From NCBI GenBank assembly GCA_903907865.1, contig CAIVPR010000121.1:51249-115248 (forward strand): 64,000 bases of DNA, written 5' to 3'. The number at the start of each line of letters is the position of its first letter. The first letter of the stretch is position 1. Source of the stretch: an uncultured Acidobacteriia bacterium (lineage in GTDB: Bacteria > Acidobacteriota > Terriglobia > Bryobacterales > Bryobacteraceae). A program made the translations under genes and the position numbers. Below, in pieces: positions 56,966 through 64,000 of the stretch. The notes beneath the pieces were generated by a model. The model made no database searches. It had not been told where the DNA came from and saw nothing but the letters and a program-made list of their open reading frames with translations.

Positions 56966-58618
56966 CTACTGGTGGGTCAAGAACGCTCCCGCCGGTATCT
57001 CAGCATACGATTTCGGGGACCTCGGCGCGTTGACGATCGCGAGCGGATGCTTCGCGTCCGCCGCCAACTTCAGCCACTTGCTAGCCTGCTCGTAACTCTG
57101 GGGCGCGCCCTTTCCGTTCGCGTACATCATCCCCACCATCGCCTGCGCCGGGACGTACCCCATTTCCGCTGCCTTCAGCGTGTTCCGGAACGCCTCCGCG
57201 ACCGGGCCGTTGGCCCCTTTGCAGAACAGCTCCACAGCGTCGGATTTGGCGCCGCCCGAGCAAACTTCGTAGTCCTTGCGATAACCCGCATCCTTGGCGG
57301 TGATTTCGTCGAGCCATTGCTGCCACCCGCCGTCGGGGGCCTTCTTCTCCGGCCGCCCGATGTCACCGCGGAACTCGGCGTCGCGCACCGGGGCCAGGAA
57401 GTTGGCCGCCATCGTTCGCAGTTCCTCGTTCTTGTCGGTCAGCAGGGCGACCAGCGCTTGGAAGACCGGCGGATCTTGCCGCACTCCTCGCAGTTGAAGG
57501 CGGACGGCTTGGCAAAGGCCATCGACGGCGGCCACACGGTCCGCTTGGTCCGCCGCCGCATCCGTCTCCATCGCCTTCGCGATCAAGGCTTGCTGGGAAA
57601 CGGCGGACCGCCACTGGGCGTTGACCGCCAGCGCGTTGATCGCGGTGCGGCGGACCTTCGCCACCGGGTCGGACAGCTTCTTCGCCACCGCAGCCAACGT
57701 CGCTTCGTCGAAGATCGCCCGTGCGCATGTTTCGGCGGCGGCTGCCCGCACTATCGGATCTTTCGAATCGAGAAGTTTCTGTACCACGGCACCGGCCGCA
57801 CTGCCGCCCACCAGCGCGAGGGCAGGGTAGTGGCCAGCAGAAAGAACGGGCTGGTTCAGCAGTTTCAGCTCCGCGGCCGACGGGGGAATCGTCTTGTTCC
57901 GCAACCGCGTCGCCCACGCAATGGCATCATCGTTGCTTGTCGGATGGTAGGTGCGCGCGCCGAGGTCATCAAATTCGCGGTAGATGGTTTGGTATCCCTT
58001 CAGCTGCATGCGGGCGTAGGTGTCGCGGACGGTGACGAGGTGCGTTGCAAGGTCTCGCGTTCCGAGCACCATGTAGTATTCCGGCCCGTCCTTACTTGGA
58101 TTAACGGCGCGCTCCAGTTCCGACGGAAACATCCAAAAGCCCCAGCTATAGGTGATACCGGCCGTGATCAGGTTGGGATTCGTAGTGCCGAACTCGCCCG
58201 AAATCTTGGCACCTTCGCCCTTGCCGTACATGTAGATGCGGCGCGGGTTGACGGGGTATGTCTTCATCGCCCACGCGATCAGCTTGCGGATCGGCTCATG
58301 GTCCGCAGGGCCGAACTTCTGCCCTTGGGGGTGCACGCCGATCAATACGAAGTTGTCGCTCAGGCCGAGCCTGCGCAGGGATTCGCGGACGGGCAGGATC
58401 TCGTCGCCCGTTGGCCGGTCATGCTCCGGCGAGCAGATGAACAGGCCCACCTGTTTTGTCGGGTCCGTCGTGCCCGCGGGCGCAATACCCTCCGGTGCCT
58501 CCACCACATAGCGGACAATCGCCTTGCCCTCGGCATCCTTCAACTCCGTCTCTTGCGCGCCGCACAAACGTACGACCGCCATCAGGGTGGCGAGGGTGAT
58601 CAGCTTCAAGCAGTTCAT
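56966..58618 (-). CDS. Secreted fusion: hydrolase domain, HEAT-like repeats, Sel1 repeats
   Basis: The protein has 550 residues. Signal peptide to about LCGAQ. About 40-290 resembles an alpha/beta-hydrolase (PHB-depolymerase-like) with VLIGVHPQGQKFG and GKGEGAKISGEFG at the expected elbow; the Ser of a GxSxG is not clearly present, so activity is doubtful. About 300-450 has HEAT-like helices (IVRAAAAETCARAIFDEATL, VRRTAINALAVNAQW). The C-terminal about 490-540 is Sel1-like (AAEMGYVPAQAMVGMMYANG). It follows the GH28 gene by 17 nt on the same strand, with AGGAA before the ATG. Confidence 0.78.
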   Translation of the reverse strand: MNCLKLITLATLMAVVRLCGAQETELKDAEGKAIVRYVVEAPEGIAPAGTTDPTKQVGLFICSPEHDRPTGDEILPVRESLRRLGLSDNFVLIGVHPQGQKFGPADHEPIRKLIAWAMKTYPVNPRRIYMYGKGEGAKISGEFGTTNPNLITAGITYSWGFWMFPSELERAVNPSKDGPEYYMVLGTRDLATHLVTVRDTYARMQLKGYQTIYREFDDLGARTYHPTSNDDAIAWATRLRNKTIPPSAAELKLLNQPVLSAGHYPALALVGGSAAGAVVQKLLDSKDPIVRAAAAETCARAIFDEATLAAVAKKLSDPVAKVRRTAINALAVNAQWRSAVSQQALIAKAMETDAAADQADRVAAVDGLCQAVRLQLRGVRQDPPVFQALVALLTDKNEELRTMAANFLAPVRDAEFRGDIGRPEKKAPDGGWQQWLDEITAKDAGYRKDYEVCSGGAKSDAVELFCKGANGPVAEAFRNTLKAAEMGYVPAQAMVGMMYANGKGAPQSYEQASKWLKLAADAKHPLAIVNAPRSPKSYAEIPAGAFLTHQ

Positions 58619-58635
58619 TTGGTTGGTTCCTATTG

Positions 58636-60213
58636 TTACTGGAGTTCTTTGCGGTCGGCGCTGGCGACCTGGGTGTCGGGAATCGAGCCGCCGTTCGTCG
58701 TGCGGAAGTTCTTCACGTTCAGCAGCACCACGGACGGCACGCCCGCCACCTTCTGCGCCCGCACATGCTGGAGTTCGACATCCTCGGCTTGGTCGATCAC
58801 GAATGCCGGCCGCTGATCTTCCTTGGCGAACTGGATGTCGACGTTGCTGAGTTCTATCCCCTTCGCATGGCGGATGAAGAAGCCCCAGGCGGGAATCATG
58901 CCGAACATGGACGGCTCCGGATACTCCTTCTCGCGCTCCGGCGTGGCATACGGTTCGCGGGGCGGCACTCCACCTGTCGCGCGGAAGAAGAAGGTATTGA
59001 CGAGGTCGGCAGGCTGCTTGGCCACTTGGTCCAGATTCAGCCCTCCCCGGTAGACGATGCGGATGTTGCTGAACTTCACGTCTTCCACGTCATGTCCCGG
59101 AATGCCGCTGACGATGGAGCCGTAGCGCGGATCGGCGTCGTAGACCACCACGTTGCTGATGTTGATACGCCGGATCGCGCCTACCTCCACGCCTTTCGGA
59201 GCCCGCATCCGCGCGCCCAGACGGAGGAAGAACGGGGCGTTCGACACCTCTCGCATGGTGATGTTGGTCACGGTGACGTCTTCGATATGCGCGCCGTCCA
59301 CGGATTCGAATGCCAACCCGCGGGACCGGTCGAACACGATGTTGGAAATCGTGATGTTGCGGAAATCGCCCTCGGACTCGGTGCCGATCTTGATGCGTCC
59401 GGTGGGGCCGTCGCGGTCCGGCGCGCGCTGCACGGTGCGCTTGTAGGTGGCGTCGAGCAATGATCCGATATCGTAGCCGCTCACCAGCGAATTCGTAATG
59501 GTGATGTTCTCGCTCGACCGCGCATAGCCGAGGGCGTGGGTGCCTTTGAGCGTGATCGCGTCGTCATTGGGGGCATTGATGCTGGAGTTCGAGATGCGGA
59601 CGTTGCGGCAGGAATCGATGTCGATGCCGTCGCGGTTGGTATCGATCATCACGTTGTCGATGGTGAGGTTGTCGACGCCGGTGGCGAGGATGCCGAAGTG
59701 GCCGCCGTTGAGGATCGAGATGTCTCGGATGGTGACGTTGTGGCTGAGCTTGAGGGCTATGGCCTTGTCGGCACCGCGTTCGCCGCGGGTGAGGCCCTTG
59801 CCGCTGATGAGCCCGCCGCCAATGATGGCGATGTTGTTGAGGTTTTCGCCCCAGATGAGGGTGTTGTGGAAATGGCTGTGGCCGGCATCTTGGTACATGT
59901 CGGTCGGGTTGGGCTCGGGCGCGTCGTAGCTGGAGGCGTCGGTGGTGGCCTCAATGACGGCACCGCGCTCGATCTGAAGGGCGACGTTGCTGCGGAGGTG
60001 GATGGATCCCGTAATGTAGGTGCCGGGCCCGAAGTAGACTGTTCCGCCACCGGCGGCAGCGGCCGCGTCGATGGTCTTGTTGATGGCGTCACGATCCTGG
60101 GTGGTGCCGTCGCCTTTGGCCCCGTAGGTGTGGACGTCGAAGGTGGCGGCGGCGGCGAATTGGGCCACCATCGCAAGAACCAAGAAAGAACGGGCCGCCG
60201 TCGAGTTGCGCAT
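58636..60213 (-). CDS. Secreted glycoside hydrolase family 28 (pectin-active), second copy
   Basis: The protein has 525 residues. Signal peptide ends FAAAATFDV. The beta-helix starts with TYGAKGDGTTQDRDAINKTI and YFGPGTYITGSI. Catalytic-region markers are NRDGIDIDSCRNVRISNSSI and NDDAITLKG. It is only distantly like the other GH28 at 28.2 kb. GGTGAGG precedes the ATG at 60213. It stands 70 nt after the TonB receptor gene and before the hydrolase-HEAT gene on the same strand, so the receptor may import its products. Confidence 0.9.
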   Translation of the reverse strand: MRNSTAARSFLVLAMVAQFAAAATFDVHTYGAKGDGTTQDRDAINKTIDAAAAAGGGTVYFGPGTYITGSIHLRSNVALQIERGAVIEATTDASSYDAPEPNPTDMYQDAGHSHFHNTLIWGENLNNIAIIGGGLISGKGLTRGERGADKAIALKLSHNVTIRDISILNGGHFGILATGVDNLTIDNVMIDTNRDGIDIDSCRNVRISNSSINAPNDDAITLKGTHALGYARSSENITITNSLVSGYDIGSLLDATYKRTVQRAPDRDGPTGRIKIGTESEGDFRNITISNIVFDRSRGLAFESVDGAHIEDVTVTNITMREVSNAPFFLRLGARMRAPKGVEVGAIRRINISNVVVYDADPRYGSIVSGIPGHDVEDVKFSNIRIVYRGGLNLDQVAKQPADLVNTFFFRATGGVPPREPYATPEREKEYPEPSMFGMIPAWGFFIRHAKGIELSNVDIQFAKEDQRPAFVIDQAEDVELQHVRAQKVAGVPSVVLLNVKNFRTTNGGSIPDTQVASADRKELQ

Positions 60214-60283
60214 AGTCCTCACCAATATATACGTGGCGGAACCTTGCGCGTCCTGAAGGCGGCCCGCAGAGTTGGACGAACCC

Positions 60284-63200
60284 CTAGAACGACAACCTCA
60301 ACCCGAACTGCACGTCCCGGTTGTCGGTCGTCGTACCCGTAATATTGCCGAACGACGCCGTTGTGAACGTGGTCGCCGGGTTGCCGAAGTTCGGGTGGTT
60401 CAGGATGTTGAACATCTCGGCGCGGAACTGCAGCTTCAACCGCTCGTGGATCGGGATGTTGCGGAAGAACGAGTAGTCGATGTTGAACAGGCCCGGTCCG
60501 TGCAGCAGGTTGCGGCCCGCATTTCCGTATCGGTAGACGCCGGTCGGGACCAGCGCGAACGCCGCCGAATTGATGCATGCGACGAGGTGGTTGTTTCCAC
60601 AAGTTGCAGACGGCGTGCTGACCAAGTCCGGTCGCGCGGTGCCGCCGCTGGAGGTATTGGCAGAATCCACGGGCGACGCGATGTTGAACGGCAAGCCCGT
60701 CTGCTGGGTGTAGATCATGTTCATCTGCCACTTCGAGAGGATCGTCCTGATCACCGGATTGCTGGTCTTCGGGGCCGGAATGTCGTACACAAAGCTGCCC
60801 ACAAAGCGGCTGCGGACGTCCCAGTTGGCGTTGCCGTAATCGGCGCGCCAGTTGAACGGGTTCATCGGAGCACCGCCATTGTTGGAGTCGCTCGAAACAT
60901 CCAAAGTGTGGCCGTAGGTGTAGTTGGCGAGGAACGAGATGTTGTGCGCCACGCGCTGGCGGATGACGAAGCTCAGCGCCTCGTAGTTGGCGATTTCATC
61001 GTCCTGGATCATGCGGATCGCGAGGAACGACTGGTTGGGACGGCGCGGGTTCACCGACCCCGCTCCCGGCTGCGGCGTGTTCAGGTAGTAGCTGCGGTCG
61101 AGGTGGTACTGGTGTGAGCCCAGATACGAAATCTCGAGGCCGCCGCCCTTCCACAATTCGCGGTCGATGCCGAGGCTCCACTGGTTCATCCGGGGCGTCG
61201 GGAGATTCGGGTTCAACGTGAAGGCGTTGATCGGGCCCGTAGTGCTGGCCGTGCCCAGCGGATTCGCGTAGGTCAGCTGCGGCGTGGTCGGCGACGACGT
61301 GAAGCTGGCCTGCGTGGCGAACGGCGGGTTGGTGCTGGCCAGCGTGAAGGAATTCGTCTGGTTGGCATTGTAGTAGATGCCGAAACCGCCGCGGACGACG
61401 GTGTTGCCGAGCAGACGGTAGGCAAAGCCGACGCGCGGCGCCCAGTCCTTGTGGTTGGCGTTGATGAACTGGAAACCCTTCTGCGGGGCGTTGGCCGGGA
61501 TGAAGGCGGTCAGGCCTGGATTCAGAATCGAACCATTGCCGTTGACGCTGTAGGGAACCGTCGGGAGTTCATACCGGACACCGAGGGTCAGGGTCAGCTT
61601 GCGGTTCAACTGCCACTTGTCGTTGACGAAGAACCCGTCGCGCCATTCCGCCACGATGCCTTGCACTTCCAAGCTCGGCGAGGTTGAGGACTGGATCAGG
61701 CCCAGCATGAAATCCGCCGGGGCGTAGCCGCTGTACTGGCCGTTGAAACTAAACGCGCCGCGCGGGCTGTTCTGGGCGGCGCGCGATGTTTGCAGCTTCC
61801 GGAGTTCGAGGCCGGACACGATGGTGTGGGAGCCCTTGTTCCAACTGAGTTGGTCGGAAACCATCCAAGTCGAATCGTTCTGGAACCAGTTGGAGCCGCT
61901 GTTGCCCCAGCCTGTGAAGCCGGTGACGTTGAATTCGGGGATGCCGGGGTTGCTGAAAGCCACGTCGCCGTCGAAGCCCGCGATCCCCAGGTCCTTGCCT
62001 GCGTGCGTTAGACCCTTCTCGTAGAAGTCGTTCAGCGTGTCGCTGTCGAACCACTGCTTGCCGAAGCGGAGGTCGTTCACCAAGTTCGGCGACAGGGTGT
62101 GGGTGTAACCGGCACCGTAGTTGCGCGTGATCAGCGGGCTGGTGCTGGCGCTGGAAGGTACGGCGGCACCGGCGAAAATGTTGCCCTTCTGGACCTGGAA
62201 CCGGAAATAGATGCGGGCGGCGCTGCCGATGTTCTGGTCGACGCGGTCCACGCTCTGGTCCGTGTTGTTGTTGTTGGCCGCGCTATAGCCGAGGTTGTTG
62301 GTGATACCGGACGCGTTGGGCGTCGTGTAGTAGGGCTGCAACTTGGCGGCGACGGGTGTCAGCCGGGACGCCGGTACCTTGTTGCCCGCAAACGGCGCGT
62401 TGGATGCGAACGGGTCCTTCACGACCGTGGTGGTCTGGGAAAAGTCGCCGGTGAACATCTGCGCGGTCATCACGCTGGCGAGCCCGGATCCTTGGCGGAT
62501 CTGGCGGAGCCCCTCGTACGATCCCATGAAAAATGTCTTGTTCTTGCCGTGGTAGAGCTTCGGAATCTCAATCGGGCCGTCGATCTCGATGCCGAATTGG
62601 TTCTGGCGTAGCGGGGTTTTCTTGGCCGTCGGGCTCAGGAAGAACGGGCGGGCGTCGAACTTGTCGTTGCGGACGAATTCCACCAGGCTGCCATGGAAGT
62701 CGTTGGTGCCGGCCTTGGTGACCACATCGATGTGGACGCCCATGTAGGAGCCGTACTGCGCGCCATAGGTGCCGGTCTGAACCTGTACTTCCTGTACGGC
62801 GTCAACCGACGGGCGGGTGGGCGTCGTCGTGATCAGGTTGTTTACGATGCTGACACCGTCGAGCGACACGCTGTTGGTGATTTCCCGCGTGCCCGCGCCG
62901 ATGAAATCCTGCCCGGGGGGAACGCCGTTCGAGGCCTTCAGGCCGGTCAGGGTGCCCGATGTGATGGCGGCCAGTTTCAGCGGGTCGCGACCGTTGAGCG
63001 GTAGTTCCGAAACATGGCGGACACTGATGGTTTCCGAGACGCTGGCGTCGTCGGTCTTGATGGCGGCTGCCGTGCCTTCGACACTGATGGTCTGGGAAAC
63101 GTCGCCAATCTTGAGCACGACGTCGTTGCGGACGATCTGGTTTAAGTCGACGTGGATGCCCTTCACGGCGGCTGTCTGGAATCCGGGGTGCTTCACCGTG

Positions 63201-63442
63201 ATGGTGTAGTCGCCGATCCGGATGAACTGGACATTGTAGTTGCCCTGGTCGTTGGTGGTGGCGCTGTAGGTGTCGTGGGTGCCGTTTTCGACGGCAACGA
63301 CCGTGGCCCCCTTGACTACGGCCGAGGCCGGGTCCGTGACGGTGCCTACCAGCGCGGTGGTGGTCGCGATCTGGGCGTAGGCGGAAGCGGTGAGGAAAAA
63401 CGTTAAAGCGGCGGTAAGGACGTTGGAGTTGCGAAGCCTCAT
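60284..63442 (-). CDS. Oar-like TonB-dependent outer-membrane receptor
   Basis: The protein has 1052 residues. Signal peptide ends TASAYAQ. A carboxypeptidase-regulatory-like domain follows (GTVTDPASAVVKGATVVAVE). The plug starts near 115 (VRHVSELPLNGRDPLKLAAI). A long beta-barrel runs to a C-terminal aromatic strand ending GLRLSF. This type is strongly expanded in Bryobacterales. It is probably a carbohydrate importer, judged by the GH28 gene behind it. No TonB box was identified with certainty. The start was placed at ATG 63442 with GGAGGGGG upstream, a site that lies inside a hairpin. Confidence 0.9.
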   Translation of the reverse strand: MRLRNSNVLTAALTFFLTASAYAQIATTTALVGTVTDPASAVVKGATVVAVENGTHDTYSATTNDQGNYNVQFIRIGDYTITVKHPGFQTAAVKGIHVDLNQIVRNDVVLKIGDVSQTISVEGTAAAIKTDDASVSETISVRHVSELPLNGRDPLKLAAITSGTLTGLKASNGVPPGQDFIGAGTREITNSVSLDGVSIVNNLITTTPTRPSVDAVQEVQVQTGTYGAQYGSYMGVHIDVVTKAGTNDFHGSLVEFVRNDKFDARPFFLSPTAKKTPLRQNQFGIEIDGPIEIPKLYHGKNKTFFMGSYEGLRQIRQGSGLASVMTAQMFTGDFSQTTTVVKDPFASNAPFAGNKVPASRLTPVAAKLQPYYTTPNASGITNNLGYSAANNNNTDQSVDRVDQNIGSAARIYFRFQVQKGNIFAGAAVPSSASTSPLITRNYGAGYTHTLSPNLVNDLRFGKQWFDSDTLNDFYEKGLTHAGKDLGIAGFDGDVAFSNPGIPEFNVTGFTGWGNSGSNWFQNDSTWMVSDQLSWNKGSHTIVSGLELRKLQTSRAAQNSPRGAFSFNGQYSGYAPADFMLGLIQSSTSPSLEVQGIVAEWRDGFFVNDKWQLNRKLTLTLGVRYELPTVPYSVNGNGSILNPGLTAFIPANAPQKGFQFINANHKDWAPRVGFAYRLLGNTVVRGGFGIYYNANQTNSFTLASTNPPFATQASFTSSPTTPQLTYANPLGTASTTGPINAFTLNPNLPTPRMNQWSLGIDRELWKGGGLEISYLGSHQYHLDRSYYLNTPQPGAGSVNPRRPNQSFLAIRMIQDDEIANYEALSFVIRQRVAHNISFLANYTYGHTLDVSSDSNNGGAPMNPFNWRADYGNANWDVRSRFVGSFVYDIPAPKTSNPVIRTILSKWQMNMIYTQQTGLPFNIASPVDSANTSSGGTARPDLVSTPSATCGNNHLVACINSAAFALVPTGVYRYGNAGRNLLHGPGLFNIDYSFFRNIPIHERLKLQFRAEMFNILNHPNFGNPATTFTTASFGNITGTTTDNRDVQFGLRLSF

Positions 63443-63449
63443 TGTTACA

Positions 63450-63491
63450 AAACCCCCTCCATCCATACTAGGCGCATGGGGAAGGGGGTTT
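63450..63491. terminator. Bidirectional hairpin sequestering the TonB-receptor ribosome site
   Basis: AAACCCCC (63450-63457) pairs perfectly with GGGGGTTT (63484-63491), extendable by one pair. On the reverse strand the descending arm includes the GGAGGGGG ribosome site of the receptor and ends in TTTT. It could end transcription of the PEP-CTERM gene and hide the site on read-through. A TAGTAT between the arms could be the receptor -10. Confidence 0.5.
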
Positions 63492-63508
63492 CAAGTGGTA
63501 ACGCGTGA

Positions 63509-63861
63509 TTATTCCATCCGGCGGCGAACAGCGACGGTCGAAAGCCCCGCCATCAGCAGTAGCCAAGTTCCGGGCTCGGGAGCAGCCTCCAAGCTGGCCG
63601 AGAACGAGACCCCGAGTTCGGAGGTCGGCGGGGAAGCTGGCGAGTAGAACTCCAAGAAGCCAGGGGTGGCAAGGAAATCGGCGTAGAACGGGTTCGAGTA
63701 GGCCCCGGATGCAGTTGAAAATCCAAACCCGTTGCCCGTTAGCTGCGGACCGGGGCCGGCGTGGAGCAGGTCGTCAACCGCATAGGGCTCGTTGCCCGGA
63801 ATCGCTGTGCCGGCGGGCGTCAGGCCCGTAATCGTATCCCCGTTGCGGGTACCGGAGATAC
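63509..63861 (-). pseudogene. PEP-CTERM protein gene, 5' part separated by an IS element
   Basis: The frame ends EAAPEPGTWLLLMAGLSTVA and RRRME, a PEP-CTERM sorting signal. Upstream are FGFSTASGAYSNPFYADFLA, GNEPYAVDDLLHAGPGPQLT and YSISGTRNGDTITGLTP, typical of an Acidobacterial PEP-CTERM group. The open frame runs into the IS terminal sequence at 63862, so the N-terminal half and signal peptide lie on the far side of the insertion or are lost. Confidence 0.75.
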
Positions 63862-64000
63862 TGTAATGGACCCCGTTTTCTGGACAGGTCTCCTATGAGG
63901 AAGGCGGCATCGAAGATGAAGGAGAGACGATGCCACGAATCCGAAAGAACTACGCACCGAGCTTGAAGGCGAAGGTGGCGATTGAGGCGATCAAGGGGAG
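63862..64000 (+). mobile_element. IS3-family insertion sequence, left end
   Basis: The boundary is at TGTAATGGACCCCGTTTTCT, the usual terminal inverted repeat type of this family, beginning with TG. A transposase orfA with its own ribosome site starts 68 nt in. The element continues beyond the window, so the other end and the target duplication cannot be seen. Confidence 0.82.
63930..64000 (+). CDS. IS3-family transposase OrfA, N-terminus only
   Basis: AAGGAG precedes the ATG. The frame reads MPRIRKNYAPSLKAKVAIEA and continues off the edge. This is the standard N-terminal DNA-binding start of IS3-family OrfA, which is usually followed by OrfB through a -1 frameshift. Only about 23 codons are visible. 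Confidence 0.85.
   Translation, partial: MPRIRKNYAPSLKAKVAIEAIKG

Overview
The window is GC-rich, densely coded bacterial chromosome, most likely from an Acidobacteriota of the Bryobacterales/Solibacter group. The pointers are an NHL-repeat protein ending in the Solibacter-type C-terminal domain (25.5-27.3 kb), a DUF1592/DUF1552 pair, an Oar-like TonB receptor with a carboxypeptidase-regulatory domain, PEP-CTERM proteins, and plant-polymer enzymes. This is inference from gene content; no 16S or tRNA gene was seen.

Layout. 0-9 kb: a SulP permease cut by the window edge, an unassigned structured RNA with its own sigma70-like promoter, an ECF sigma / anti-sigma / two secreted HEAT-repeat proteins operon, a YkgJ Fe-S-type protein, a Tat-exported sugar isomerase-like protein, recA and guaB. 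9-22 kb: a seven-haem cytochrome with TPRs, a beta-propeller glycosidase-like protein, an FAD oxidoreductase, uppP, a hybrid histidine kinase, and the DUF1592-DUF1552 pair. 22-31 kb: a right-handed coiled-coil repeat protein, a LysR regulator, a sugar-kinase-like protein, the NHL protein, and a divergent GH28 / esterase pair. 31-35 kb: a signalling island with a soluble NarL-type kinase and regulator, a receiver-coiled-coil-membrane-TPR protein, and a second coiled-coil protein sharing its central domain. 35-41.5 kb: parvulin isomerase plus a genuine formylglycine-generating enzyme, a DUF4258/YgiT toxin-antitoxin pair, and dnaE.

41.8-45 kb looks like an accessory island: a small membrane protein, a stand-alone SIR2-like protein with a zinc ribbon, a HigBA-type toxin-antitoxin pair with an unusually clear autoregulatory promoter, and wreckage of a BrnTA-like pair. 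45-56 kb: TPR proteins, two tandem PEP-CTERM paralogues, a metal-dependent cyclase overlapping ferrochelatase, a DUF6516/HVO_A0114-type pair, a secreted hydrolase with a 45-residue zinc ribbon behind it, and a third PEP-CTERM protein. 56-64 kb: a TMEM175-like channel and a reverse-strand cluster (TonB receptor, GH28, hydrolase-HEAT-Sel1 protein), then a PEP-CTERM gene broken by an IS3-family element that runs off the right edge.

The most general observation is that at least a dozen transcription-unit-leading genes have a TANNNT -10-like hexamer only 6-8 nt before the start codon and usually no Shine-Dalgarno, so leaderless transcription looks common here. The best candidates for undescribed biology are the membrane-tethered receiver/coiled-coil system at 30.8-33.3 kb, the RNA at 1.1-1.3 kb, and the SIR2 island gene.
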